This document shows positions 10,990-24,700 of a DNA stretch of 64,000 nt, one piece after another. The position numbers and the translations under genes are program-made. The stretch's first letter is position 1. Each line of letters opens with the position of its first letter. Below the pieces are notes generated by a model that was given only the letters and a program-made list of their open reading frames with translations, ran no database searches and was not told the origin of the DNA. This stretch comes from Kappaphycus alvarezii (taxonomy: Eukaryota > Rhodophyta > Florideophyceae > Gigartinales > Solieriaceae): NCBI GenBank assembly GCA_002205965.3, contig NADL03000451.1, forward strand, positions 806,001 through 870,000. Direction: 5' to 3'.

Positions 10990-13900
10990 GTGATGTGATG
11001 ACGGACAAGATGCCGATCTCCCTGAGGCGGCGCCGGTTTTGCTGGCGTCTTAGGGTTTTTATTGAGTGTAGTGTAAAAGGCCAACTGCACACGTGTATTT
11101 ACGTAGCCAGAGGTTCGGTATGAAAAAAGGGCAGAGAAATGGAGTTGAACGCGGTCTGAACGAGGTTAAGGCGAAAATGTGTTGTGCGTAGCCACATGCT
11201 CTCCCATCGCGTGAGATGGTGAAAAGTTGTAACATAGATGTTGCACCAGGTGTAGGTGGTGGGCAGATTTCGTAAGCCTGGTGATTGGATTTTATGTGGT
11301 GAACTGTGACAAATTTATGGTCAATTGTATCGAGGGGTAATGGTGACGAATATCAATATGCCTGCTTGGAGTTGGCGACGAAAATGGCTAGAAGGTTGTC
11401 TTCATGGAGGCAGGGGAAGTGGGCGGGCACCGAAGCTCAGATAGGAGACTACGAAGCTAGGCAAGATCCCGTGCAGTCTGAAGGGCTGCAATGTATTCAG
11501 CGTCACGAGCGGAAATGCTCACAGTAGGCTAAAGCGAACTATTCCAACAGATTGGGGTGTCGTTGAAAAGAAAAGTCAGCTAGAGACATACCAGCGTGTT
11601 TATTTGTGATTTGCGAAATCAGTATCAGCATCAGCATAGAACTGTAGAGGATATGGGCGGTTATATTTAAAGAAGAGGCCATATTTCTTCAGAGACGAAA
11701 GGTACTGCACGAGGCGCTTGAGGATGGTCCGGTCGTGTTGTGTGGGCTGTTTTGAGTGCAAGAAAGCGCACCAGTGAAGAAAAACAGGTCCGGGCGAGTG
11801 AAATCAGCTTTATATTGGACAGTGCCGAGGTTCGCATGAAAATTTTGCAGGTGGGAGGGGCCAGTGGATTGGATATCTGCGGGTCGCCGGGATTGAGACC
11901 ATCGGTGGATAGTATTTGGACCTGGTTGGCACTATATGGTCTGAGGATGGTGGTCACTTTGTCAATGAGATGGTTTTGGTTTACTCGGAAGCCTTCCAAA
12001 GAGTAAACAAAATTCCAACCGATATATTTGGAGGGACTTTAGAGTCTTTTGAAATGGTACTTGAGGGATAGGATGTTGTTCAGGGCAATGAGCAGAGAGA
12101 AGTGTGAAGAAGCTGCAAGAAAGTAGTCCGTTGTGATGGCGCCCAGTACTGTGCCTTGGTCGAAGCGTTTGTGGAACATGCTCGAGTGTGAGAGAAGAGG
12201 GGTAAATTCGTGGGACCTGAGGTAGCGTAGAGACCTTTATGAAGATGAACGTTGCTGGCTGCGTGCCGCCAATGAGTTGCCCGAATTTTTCTCTATGTGC
12301 GAGAGAACCGTCGAAGCGAGGAGATTGGCGCATTTAGACGTGTTTGTTCTGTGGATATGACTCATGGATATATCATACTTTCATGGATATGTGTTCCAGT
12401 TGCATTTGGGGCCGAACAGCGAGTGAGAGTAGCAGACGAATGCTTAACTTCTCCACATCGTAGGATGCTGTGCAGTTGAGGTCGAAATGCTCGCGTGGCA
12501 CCACGAGGTCACCACGCACAGCACATAGGGCCTTGCGTGCGACAATGAAGTTTGTACGGATTATGTTATAGCGATATCGAATTTTTGTAGTGATTGGCTT
12601 CTTGCGAGGGGGATGGAAGGGACCCAGAAGATAGTGGTCATGTCGTCGAGTTGGTCCAGTTTGGCGTTTTGGGCTTTCACCCATTGCGCTACATCGGGAC
12701 ATTTGGTTGCTTTCCGTCTTCATCGCGGATGTGGGGTGTACTTCGTGATGGTTGTTGGGATTAATGAGGAAGCATGATCAAATGATTTGCGTGGGTCAAG
12801 GTTGGTATTAAAAGGGGTGGAAGTTTACTGTGCGGCATATTTGGTCACGATTGAGTGCGATGTTACATATTTTGATTTGAGTGGTACTGACGGGGTGAAG
12901 GTACCGTACCATGTCGGCGCGAAGATGTATCTTCTTCTTGTGTGGCGGCAGTCGAGGAATGATGTCAAGTTGCTTGAAGGCGTAGATGGGGATTCTGGTT
13001 GGATTCTCATACCACAGAATTTAGGGCAGATTGTGGAAAGAGGAGTGATATTGTCAGTTATAATTGAAGGATACGTCTGCAGCAGCATCTTGCCGGTGTA
13101 GACGGTTGTCCGACTGTGAGTAAGGGCTGCTCGAGTATAGTTTAGCAGGGTGCCGTTGACTCTCTCTGAGAGGGAATTTTGTTAAAGATAGTAGTGAATA
13201 GTGGGATGAAGTTGAATGCCACGGGCAATGAGGGAGTCTCTGAAGGCTTGAGCGGTGAGTTATTGGCATTTTCACTGTAAACGTGAAAAAGTAATCTTAC
13301 ACAGAGGGCAGCGATGTATGCAAAGATGGGCAGCAGTTTACAGAGGGCATCGGCATGGGACCTTAGGAAGTCTACGTGTAGGAATCTTTTCGCGGTGTCG
13401 AATACTGCCAATATGTGGAGATTGCCTTGACGAGACAGTGGGGAGACCGGTGCGCAGGTGTCGATGAAGATGGACACTTTAGTGCTTTAGTGTTGGGTTG
13501 TGCGGTGGTGAGGTTGAGGTTTGGCTTTCCCATCCCGGTAACCGCGGCAGAACAGTGCCAGTAGTTTTATTGCGGGGCGTTGTGGGAAGGCTTGGGAAGA
13601 GGCTTTGTCTGGCCATGTAGTAGAGGGTGCGGGGGTAGATGTGTCGAAGTTTGAGGTGTCAGGTCATGTAGTCGCGGATAGTTTCGGATGAGGGATGGTG
13701 CGTTCCAGGGAAGGTTTTTGATAGCTACTGATCTCGTGAAGAGGAGTTGAAGGGACCAGGGAGTGAGCTGGAATGTATCGGTAGGGATATCAACGGCTCT
13801 AAGGGAGAAATAGGGCAACTTGGCGTGGGACGATGAAGTTGAACGGGGTGGGGTCTGATGAGGTTGGCAGGTGAGGTGTGATTGCTTCGGACGAAGGTGG

Positions 13901-15505
13901 GGTGATGGGAGGGGTTCTTAGTGCAAATGCTGGAGGTTCTGTCTTCTCATTTTTAAGTCCGCATTCGGAATCACGGTGGGTGATGCAAGCATCAACACGG
14001 AACAATTTTTACTGTGTGTCAAGTGTCTATTGGACCGTTGTCCTCATATGAGAACATTTGTCCTCACATGAGGACTACTTTTAACACTTCTTTTTCAATA
14101 CAAAATTTTTTTACCTCAGCGCATTTCTTGTCCCTCCGCATTAGTTCATGAGTGTAGATGGCCGATAAAAACAAACTTTTAAAGATTGTTGACCTCGGTG
14201 AAGGCTAGAGCTGTTTTCCCTCACCAGCTTCCGCTCTTCGCAAGAAGTTGTGAAAACGACTTCATTTTGGAAGGTAAAATAGTTCGTATTATCGCGAAGG
14301 GGTTTCAGAAACGAGGGCGCATGTACAGTAAAATTACTGTACTGTAACTAAACATAAAAAACCTTTTTTCTAGTAAAAATTTCGGGCTTCCGAAACAATT
14401 ACCTTTCCAAAATGTAACGGAAATTGTCCTCATATTAGGACAACGCGTGCCTCATATGAGGACAGTGCTTAGTCGGATAGACACTACTTGGCCTGTTATA
14501 TCGATTGTGGATAGTCGGGGATGTGAGGGTGTTTTTGGCGCGTAGAGCGACTGTGCAGTGGGGAGCAATTGCAGAGAGAGATAGAGGGCTCGGGTGGCTG
14601 CGTAAGGTCAGGGTAAATTAGGTGTTCCGGAGAGAGATGTTGCTGCAGCAAATTCTCCTACTGTAGGCAGTTTGACCACTTCTAGATGGTGCGAGGGCTC
14701 AGCGGCCATGAGGATGGCCAGCTGAGAAAGTGAGCATTGGACTTGAGCCCATGGATTAGAGAACGAATGGAGGTCTGATCTTTGGAGATGGAGGGCTATT
14801 CGGACCGGATCATCCTTGCCCGGATCGAAATGTGGGTTTGGATGTAGTCTTAGATCTTCAAGTCAGGAGCAAAGTGAGTTGCCCGTGCTTTCGGTAGCAA
14901 GAAAGTCTTAATCCTCCATATTGTTCTCACGAACGTGGGTGAAGATGTTCTGGATGATTTTGAAGTGGGTGAGCGAGAGAATATTGTCGTCAGCAAAGTA
15001 GAGAGCTCATTTCTGAAGCTTTACATGAGTGTCTTGATGAGATTTTACTTCTTGTGTGAGGGAAGCCGCTGCCTCAAGGGCGGTGAAGGCTGGTGGTCGA
15101 GGCAAAGGACGACTTCTGCGTCAAATAGGGCGGCGTTGATTGCCAGTTCAGCGGTCCAATAGGTGAGGTTGGAGTATGTGATTTTCAGTAGACTGAGGGT
15201 GTATATTGTGGTGTCCGAGTTGATGGCAGCTGCTGGGAGGCTGTCGGGAGCTGGTACCCGCACTGAGAAGAAAGGCGATGTAGAGAAGAAAATGGAGGTA
15301 GTAAAACTTGTCAGATCTTCCCTGTCGGATGAGGAAGTGGGAAAGTCTTGAGTTTTGTACAGCGATACTGGGCCCATAACCTTTGATGACGGAAAAGATT
15401 CCAGTCCCCCTGGGCGGTGCCGGTTTCGACGGCGTCCTAGGGGCTTTTGTTGAGTGTTCTGTGAATGCCATTTGTACAGGTGTGTACGCATAGCCACAGG
15501 TGACA
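10990..15505 (-). mobile_element. Ty1/copia retrotransposon copy with end repeats, broken
   Basis: An old copia copy in minus orientation. Parts along the minus strand: a gag-like region near 15350-15000, integrase around 13480-13050, reverse transcriptase around 12720-11990, and RNase H around 12000-11460. Diverged direct repeats of about 130 bp lie at the two ends (about 10990-11115 and 15375-15505) and look like what remains of the LTRs. Their clear divergence suggests an old insertion. The copy is broken, with many breaks, and contains a later small inverted-repeat insertion at 14022-14485. Confidence 0.75.
14022..14485. mobile_element. Small non-autonomous inverted-repeat element (MITE-like)
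   Basis: About 464 bp bounded by inverted ends. The left end reads AGTGTCTAT and then, after a short gap, GTCCTCATATGAG; the right end reads the same on the other strand. The palindrome TCCTCATATGAGGA or a close variant occurs twice near each end (14040-14085 and 14427-14465). No open frame of note lies inside. It interrupts the copia copy, so it arrived later. I could not fix a target duplication with confidence, so the superfamily is open. Confidence 0.6.
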
Positions 15506-15509
15506 CAAT

Positions 15510-15835
15510 TTAACCACTTCCTCCAGCTAGAGACTTTAACCACATCGCTGCTATAAAGCTTCGTACAACATTCCTACACATCCGTCCTAGATTTTTCAGC
15601 ACAATCAGCTCGCCCCCAACGAGAAGCTCAACTCGCAGACAGGGGCCATTCTCAGCACTGATGCTAGGGACAGTAATGCCCGGCCGACTTAACAATTCAT
15701 ACATCCACATACCAAAAGAAAACACATCCTGTTCCACGATAACTATCATCTCCATCTCCAACCCCACCCGGCTGAATAGAGGCAACAAAGCTCTTTTTTA
15801 TATATGAGTTATGTAAACTACTAAAGTTACCAAGG
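15510..15835 (-). pseudogene. Protein kinase C-lobe fragment
   Basis: The minus strand contains DVFSFGMWMYELLSRPGIT (about 15730-15675), the subdomain IX helix of a Ser/Thr or Tyr kinase, resembling tyrosine-kinase-like and ROCO families. A short preceding stretch, IQPGGVGDGDDSYR, is in a neighbouring frame and directly adjoins it at about 15735, as the activation-loop end usually would, so a one-base frame change is likely there. Downstream text ends at about 15510, next to the end repeat of the copia copy. No catalytic loop (HRD) or DFG motif is visible upstream. It is most likely a truncated kinase gene; the copia insertion may have cut it. Confidence 0.4.
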
Positions 15836-15912
15836 CCCGTGAATTCGTAACTATCGTGATGGGAGAGTGAGGGAGAGCAGAAGATTGGTTGGTGGAAGAG
15901 GATGGATTGGTT

Positions 15913-15949
15913 GAAAATGGATATTGTATAGAATGCAATATCCATTTTC
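15913..15949. repeat. 14-bp inverted repeat with 9-bp loop
   Basis: The arms GAAAATGGATATTG at 15913-15926 and its exact complement at 15936-15949 surround a short loop. It lies between the kinase fragment and the left LTR of the gypsy copy. Confidence 0.85.
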
Positions 15950-16029
15950 CACCAATGGTATATGGGTACCAACCCACATGTCTACCACAGTAAATTAACC
16001 CCCCATTTTCACTGAGAGTATCAAAAAAT

Positions 16030-19000
16030 ATTGTATAGAGAGAGGGGAGGTATTGCGTGCTCATTTTTACTATTACTGAAGCATTTCGTGTTTCGTGCTA
16101 TGTACCCGGCAAACTAGCGCTTTGTGGCAAAGAATCGTGGTTACTATTGTGCCACACCTAGAAAATAATTAAAAAAAAGGAGGTTACAAGAGAAAGTGAC
16201 AGTAGCGTGTAGTAAAACATACCTTATAAATACCCCTGAAATCCCCATAAAATTCACATTCCAGCAAACGATCTCAACACTGCTCCCTTCTAAACTTGTC
16301 GCATGCAGTATAGGGACAGCTTCGGCAGCTCACTTCACGAGTACCCAAAACCCTTAAAAATGCCTATACACCAAAGCAAACCTACGACCTGGTTACCTGT
16401 CCGCACTTTGACCTTACCACAACCAACGCGGTCATTTGTCGCCACATCTACCAAGCAGAATTCGTTTCTACTACTATGCGTGTTTCTGTCTCGAAGCTAA
16501 TTGTCGAGTAAGTTCAAACAAAGCATCCGTGACTGGCCCATTGCATTAGCGTGTAGATGCGAAGGAAATTCGGCAGGTATAGCCATCTTAAAATCACCCT
16601 GTGGACCAGTAAGAGGGCGGATACCAAACAAAATGCCCTACGTTCAAAACGCGGAAGTACTCTGTTACAGCTAGCCAACAAAGCGGCACGTAACAGTTTG
16701 TCTCAATTACTTGATACCAAACACGGGCCGCAACCAAGAAGTTATCTCAAGGCGATTTCACACTCTCTTGGTTCCACGTAAGACATGGTGCAATTTATTA
16801 CTCAACAAAGAAAACATGACCGCTAGTCTTAAGAAACTATTAGTGTAGATGAAGCTATCTACGCCGCTTGTAGAAATCAGTTCTCGAGGTGTAACGGGAG
16901 CAATTCATAGTTAATTAGTCTCTTTGCATGAGACGAGCTGCTAAATTAGGGGCTCCCATAGGAAATTGGCCAATAGCAGGGATGCGTATCATTCAAGGCG
17001 CGAAAGGCCCGTAATAGTGCGACCGAAGGACAGGCCTCTTAACCGCCCTTGTTAATGCCTGAGCGTACGATAAGAGAACCCAATCTCAGACGTTGACAGT
17101 ACAGGTATATGCTGAGAATGAATTACAGATTCCACGCATCTTTTCATCTCGATGATGAGTTCGTAGGGTCGATGAGGCCAGAAGTTCATACCTTCAGTAT
17201 TTATCGGTACCACTTGAAATTAATGAGACGGAATCGGAAGGTTCCATATGAGGGACGACTCAGAACACCAATTCAAACGGCGAGGTTCCAGCGGAAAGAC
17301 GTCTGCGGCGATATCCATACAGCTTTTTTTGCAAGAATTTCTCCCATTCAGCGTGCTGATCCAACTCCATCTTACGTACTGCTGTCCTGATCGTACTGAA
17401 CACCCTCTCCGCTCGGTCATCTACATTGGCGCATATACCAATATGGTATTCGTTCGACCTTATCTTTTTTCATCAAGTCCGTGAGAGTGGCTACAGTAAA
17501 ACATCCGGCGTTGCCTGAAACGGCTGTCTTAGGGGACAAAGTAGTGGATAACGCCCTTTTCCAAGAAATCTACGACGAATATCCCAGAGAAGTTCTCGGT
17601 AGCGTTTTCTACCGGTCAGTCGGTATGGTGCTCAACGACGAAAGGCGGGAACTTCCTTCCCCCGTTTGAGGTGGGAGCAGGCCAGCGAAATAAATCGAGT
17701 GCGTCTCGAATCTGTTCATAAGTGGAAATTTTTTGGTCGTGCTGTACAGTAAGATCGGTTTGGACTCCTGGAAACCCTCACAGCTTTTGAAGTACTCATG
17801 AATATACTTGTGAACTTTTGTCCACCAGTACCGGTCCATAATTTAATTGTTTGTTGCTTCTTTTCCCTAGTTATCGGTTTTTTCACAACATTCAAAGGAT
17901 TTTGGCGCTATTTTTGACAACTAATCTGGCCTTGGGACTTTTCTTGAAAACCTCAACAGCTTGCTCTCCCACACTATAAATTGACTATCCCTCTGTTTGA
18001 TCTAGCGTCGTTTGAATTCCTCCTCCTCGAGTTTATTCATGCCCTTGAGGTAGAGGATTATTTCAAGCAGACGCGGATCCATGGCGGGGTTCTCAAAAGC
18101 GGTAAAGGAATCTAATAGTGCGAATTGGTCTTCTTCGTTTGTTTCAAGAATGAGCGCAGTGCCAGCCGGCACTGTTCGCGAGATGTAAAACGCTGCTCTG
18201 TTACTTATCCACGTCCTTTACTCCTCCTATAACTTATACTCGGCAAGGAAGTCTATCCACATTGTCAATCTTCCATTTATATCATTCTTCTTGAAGGCTT
18301 AAGGAAGACCTTGGTTATTGGTTATCAACTTAAATGGTTCCGTTCACAAAACGTCAACTCGAAAATTCTTAAGGGCAGAAAGTGAAGGTAGGGCTTTCCT
18401 TTTGCAAAAGGAACAGTTCTGCTCTGCCGAATGTATCGTTCAGCTTGCGTATTGCACGGGATGAATCTTCACTTCTTCTTTCTTTTATGCAAGATCAGCT
18501 TCAACAGCTAGACTGGAAGCATCCGCTTCCACAGTAAAGGAAGATTACAAGTCCGGGAAAGCAAATGAAAGTGGAGGAGTAAGCCTTTACTTGAGAGTCT
18601 CAAATGCCACGGATTCCTTCCGATCATTCGAACTTGTTCCTTTCCGAAGTTCCGTCGTGAAGAGCGGCCGGTATAGCTGCAAATTTTTGGATGAATGCTC
18701 AATTGTATCCCGCAAGACCAAGGAAGCCACGTCACAATGTCGTACTCGCAGGATCCGGTGCTCCTTTTATGGCCTAAATCTTTTCGTCGTCAACTTGCAG
18801 TCAATTTTTAATGATGCAATGCCTAAACAGCTTAACAAACGGCTTAGAGAACCTGCATTTCGTAATCTTAAGCATCAGGGCGGCCTATACGACGTCTTTG
18901 AAGATGACACATAAATGTTCAGTGTGGTCCTAGATGTCGTTGGAGAACACAAAGACGTCATCCTGATATACAAGAGCAAAAGATATATCACGCTAGATGT

Positions 19001-21710
19001 ATTCCATCATGCGGTGGAATGTAGAGGACGCATTTGTGATACCAAATGGCGCCACTTCGAAATTGAAGTCATCGAAACTGCTGACAAATTTGTTCATCTC
19101 CTTGCATTCTTCATTGATGCGGATTTGACAATACTCAGCAAATAGATTAGGTGTAGTGAAGACAGATCTACCCCTTAGGATATCGAATATCTCTTTCTAC
19201 TTTCGTTATTTTACATGGGTGTGCCTTTTTTCCGTTTAAAGTGCGGTAGTCTTCACAGAAGTGGGGCCTTCCATCCTTCTTGGTTACAGTAATGACAGGA
19301 AACAAACAGGTGGAAGTCGAAAGGTTGATTATGCCAGCTTGCAACATGCTGTTTATTTTTTTGTCGGAATATCTTGTTGTTGCGAAGAGAAGTTTGACAA
19401 GCTTTGTGCTATATCGGCATAAAGTGCTTTATTTTGAAAATATTAGTCGTAGGAAACGATGCAGGGTGATTTCTTTGATAGACCATGCGAAAGTTACTAT
19501 GTCGCGAAGCGAAGTGTAGACTTCTCCCGTGTTTCTACTTCCAAATGAGCAAGTAGAGCCCTCAGAGAGTCAAAAATTTGTTCCTTCTTTTCTACATCGT
19601 CGGTGGTTGCTTCTTCGCTGCTCTGATCTCCGTTCTCTGTGGAAGTTTATCTTTTCAGGTATCCATAGACAGTTCTTCCTCTGATGAGTCCGAAGAATCG
19701 GGGTCAGCGTTCGAATCTGATGCAAAGTCCTGGCTTGTGTCCCAATTTACTCTCCTTCGACCAGTTTCTTCTCGGTATATTTAGTTTTTGACTCTAGCGT
19801 TAGTACCATTTTGTCCGAACCTATGTGCAGAAGAGCGCACTGAGCACCGAAATTCATGTTCTTTCTAATGGCAGAGAGCGTGTGAATACCTATGATAATA
19901 TCGCTTGGAGACCTCTCGACAACGAGTAAGTCCCCATTTCACGGCTTGGTCTCCAAATGTTGTCAGAGCTCTCGGCAAAGATCCAACACATCCAGCGTTA
20001 TCTCCACTCGCGACGATTATACTCCTAGATATGTAGTTTGGATTTAGATACAAATGCGGAGGGGAAAATCAGCTGACATGACATCAGGAACGGCCCAAAG
20101 ATCCAGTATAATCTAAGCTTCAGTACCATCTACTTTGAGCTATACCAACCGCAGTAAAAGATGAAATTAATTCGAAACGACTGCGAAAATGGAGCCCGAC
20201 TGTTTCCCGAGCAAACGTCAATCGAAGACAACCTCATATTTTCCGAAGTGCTCCTGTAGCTTGCACGCATTCGTCTTCCCGCGGTTTGATTTCTTAACCT
20301 TCTTGCGGAAAAAATACGGAACTTCTCCTGAGAAGAATCTTGTTTCGGATACAAAGGGCAAGCTTGCGTTACAGTCACGAGGAGCTACAGTACATAGGAA
20401 TACCTATATAGTTATCTCAGCGAGGATGTTTCGGCAGTGCCTCGCCAACGATGTTTCTTTTTGCGACGTTAACACCTTCATTATGAGACGATTCGGTGTC
20501 AGACAGGTCTTAGCTCAGTGAATTTCACTGGACCACCTCCTTCCTCGCCCTCTTTCTTCTCGGCGGCTCCTCTGTTATTAACCGCCTACATTCTTCCGGT
20601 ATACCATAACGTAGCCGCCGAATGACCCATCCTGACTTAACGAGGGCAACTAGAATCAGAGTGTGGGTTCTCATCTCAATTCATTGCGCAACGGAAAAAC
20701 TAGGTGGAGTGCGAGCATTGACCAAACAGACTGTTCCTTTGCCGGGTTGAAGACAGTGCAGCGCAGTTATTTATTTTCTCGTTCTTCAAGAAGAGCGTCA
20801 AACTCGAACTAATCTTTAATATTCCTTGATAGCGAATCCGGGCGAACTAGCAACCGCGGGGCAGACCTTCGACAGTATGACCAGAAGGGACTTTGAGGAT
20901 TCCTGAGTAACCTTTACGTACCCGTAATTTAAAGAACTGTTGCAGTTCCTTGTTTCGATATGCGACGGTGTGAAAAATACCAAATCTTGCTACATTGTCG
21001 AAACCTGCTCCCTCGCTGATGCGGCCCATCTATATCAACGAGCCGGGGATGTTCTCGATGCCAAGTAGGGCTTTTGAGGCTCGAGTCGCATTCAGGAGGT
21101 CTTATTCTTCGATGAATTGGGAGATGGACTTCTGCTTGACGGCAGTTTAGTTCTTCGCTTCTTCTTTGATCTCTACATTCGACTAATGGGTTTCGTGATA
21201 GAAGCCAAAGAAGTCGCTATCTAGTTGCTAGACGAAATAAAGTGCTTTCTCCTCGTCAACTCTAGAGGCTATTACAAATTTTTCGTAAAAGAAAAATTTT
21301 GGTACATCGCTTGTGCCGTTGAATACTACCGCGCTGGTTCCAGGATTATAGTTTATTCGCAAAAGTACCATAATAGGACGGAGAATGGGAACGATAGATT
21401 TTTTATTGGAAGAGGGTATATTCATGGAAAAACGGGAGGTGTATAGAGAGAAGTATGCATCACATGCCCCTGGTTACCAAGACCAAATCTTTTCGTGTGT
21501 CGGGCTATAAAACCAGCACACTAGCGCTCTGTGGTCAAAAACTGTGAGTACTACTGAAACAAACCTAAAAAATAAAGAATTGCAGGTCACAAGATAAAAA
21601 TGAAAGTAACGAATAGTAAAATGCCTCATAGATAACCCAAGATCACATAAAATACACCCTTCGGCAAAATTTCTAAACAAATCGATCCCTAACTTCCGAT
21701 GGATCCCGCG
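16030..21710 (-). mobile_element. Ty3/gypsy retrotransposon copy with LTR pair, broken
   Basis: An old Ty3/gypsy copy in minus orientation. Direct repeats of roughly 280 bp at about 16030-16310 and 21430-21710 are recognisably the two LTRs: shared blocks include CTAGCGCT, GGTTACAAGA/GGTCACAAGA and AGTAAAA, with many differences between copies. Internal parts along the minus strand are a gag/protease-like region (about 21030-19600), reverse transcriptase (about 19080-18600), RNase H (about 18500-18000), and integrase (about 17840-17200). The copy is broken, with many breaks, and old by LTR divergence. Confidence 0.8.
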
Positions 21711-24700
21711 ATGATGAAATAATATCAGGAAAAACGAGGCTTGCTCCTTGGTGCGCCAATAGACAACACATCGTATATCGTACGACCAGCCATCATCCAC
21801 AACACCCACGAAACAACGAAATTTCAACTCATTGAGACTTCCATACAGATAATGTACGAAAAATAACAGAGAATTAGGAATACGTAGATTAAGTTTCCGA
21901 GAAAATCACCTTCACAAAAAAGCATTATATATACGGTAACAACTTCAATTGACAACACACTCTCCCGGTACACCCTTTATGCCCAAGTGGGATACAGAGT
22001 GATGAGGAAATATTGCAGACACGTCCAATGCCTTCCACTGAGGTCTAAGATAACAACAAAAAAGTAAAACTGTAGTCGTTTTCAAAACCTACTGTAAAAA
22101 ACAGACAGAAAATTCCGGATCGGACGGATAAATCGGTTTCATTTTTACACCAGAGCGGGCCAAAGTATAGCTATTTGTCAGTCCGTTCTCTCTGCATTTT
22201 TTTTCAAGTAATGTCCAACCGGTGTTTTGAAAAGATTCTCGCTGTCATATTAGATTCCAACTTGTCCTTTGGAGTTCCTTAACACTCCAGGAATGCTTGA
22301 AACCTAAAAAGGATACCTCGTGATTTTAATGGTTTCTCAATACCCCCGACCATGAGGGCACCGACTGTGAGGGATTTATAAGCCTGTTCAAAATCACATC
22401 CGATTACTTTTGATTTTGGACCCGTTCTGAGACGAACTGTAACCCGAAAGTGTTAATTTTTTTATTTTGGGTAGTCCTGTACTAAAATCAAGAGGATTTA
22501 AACTGTTTTTCATTGATTGGAATTTGGGACCCAATTTACACGTTTTTACAAAAGTGCGTGTCCCTCGTCGGAAGAAAAATGTGAAGCTGAAGAATTCGTC
22601 CGGTTTCATATACAACCAGGGCTACTCCAAGCACTCTGCGAAATGCAGGTACAAATTGGTTCAGAACAGGGTTGGTTCATAAGAATAAATCCATGAAGAT
22701 GCGCGAAGAGGCCGTTCTACTAGCTAGAAAAGAATAGAACTACTGAAGCATTGTAGGCTACAGTTCGCTACTGCAGAGAGCTGTTCATAAACTGCAGTCA
22801 CTGGTGGGAAACAAATCTCTTGAGAAATAGATTGGGATACATATAGTATATTTTATGAACAGTACTGACAATTATAACGGAAATGTTTCCTCAATGTCCT
22901 CCATTCTAGTTGAATTTTCCAAAAGCTGTGATTTTACGCTTAATGTAACTTGTATGATATTTTACAGATTTTCAGATCTTTCTATATTTTAACTCGTTAA
23001 TTATCACGAAAATCCATAAATATTTTTCTTAGCTTGGGGAATTAAGCAGTACCGCAGGATACTATCAAACCAATTTTGTGTGGTTAAAAAATTCTTCTAG
23101 TCAGCAATAGAGGAAGAAGAAAAAATAGCCTCCAACTTGGTTACAAGCTACAATACACACGTATCCGCTTGAACGAAGTTTAGAACACGGACTAGATGAA
23201 GTATTTAAGTTACTAAAATGTTTCAACAGCATCATTATATACAGAAAAACATAATAGATGTTTTGGGGGCGAGTTTGAGCAGTCTTTATCTCTTCCACCC
23301 AGAATTGCGCCATCCTATAATTTCTGCATGATTTTTTGGATATATGTCTTTTTTGAAAAGGCTCGGATTAGACTAGAACTTTTTCATGCTCACCACGTTA
23401 CTCAACATTTTTTGAAGTGTTTATTCCTTTGTACAAAATTTGGACTTCACTTATTGAAAGCCGTGAAGCTAAGAAACCTCCCCAAGTTTACCCGCGAATC
23501 TTCATAGGAAAGTATAGAAGCATATTCCGATTTTGCATCAGAATTATTTCATTGTTTAATTCGACATAAAGGGATTTTTGAGTCAAAATGCGATTAATAT
23601 ATCTAAATATTCCGCAAGGATAAAGAGAACTTTTCAGACTAGATTAAACCATAAGCTTCGAGATTAAGTTTTTGATAATTTAAAGCGTAATCACTTGTTT
23701 GGAAGGACTATGCTTCAATTTTACAGCATTGATCGTAATTAAGCCGAATATACTGAATTTTTAAAATCAATGAAGCAGACTAGCTTTACAAGATTTAGTC
23801 TCGCCACGATAATTTGTTCTGCAATGCATCTTCCTGTGTGCCCATTTACATAACTTTGATTTTTCAATGATCATTTACAGGTCAATTATTTACATTATTT
23901 TCATGATACGAAAAAGTAATTTACTGTATGTCTTCTACAAGCGACATTCCAGAGTTACGCCTTAGAAATAGTCAAAAATAATTGTAGTATTACTTTGAGT
24001 AATTGCGGTTAAACTGTACTATTTTAGGTGTGTTTACAGATCTAATCAGGAACGCTAATGGCTTGAATTTTTCTCTCTTTCAAAAAACATTAAATAAGTA
24101 ATGTAAAATAACGAGAGATAATTTCAGGCTACGTGCGGAAAGGGACAGAAATAAAAATCATTATAATTTTTAAAAGGGATTTTCAACGGTCTAATTTCCT
24201 ATTATAAGAGCTCCAATCTACATTACGGTAATAATGTAGTTGAAATTAGAAAAATTGGCATTATCTATGCGATAATCCAGCCCAAAATGATTCAGTTCGA
24301 TATGAATCTCCCTCAATCTACGTGTTGGATAAGGTGCGTAATCTTACTGGGGTTCTTACAACTTGCAAACGAAAGTCTCAAAAGTATTTGATAATAGTAG
24401 CAGATCGGAGAGAGTATTCTGTTAATGTTACTTAAGAAAAATTAGATAAACTACCTGAAGTATTCACGTAAAGTGATACTTACAGGCAATTCGGCTTATT
24501 TTTGCTGATTTTTTCGAATCTTTTTCTTTTTTGGGGACCCTTTCTGTGGATTAAACGGTTGGATTTTCACATTCAAAACCTTCTTAAAACTTCTAGAGTC
24601 ATTTTTACATCAACTTTTCTTCAATGGATCTTATAAATTACAGTTATTTGGCTGAAAAAAGTCACTTTTGTATTGAAAACGTACTTCAAAGCCACCCAAA

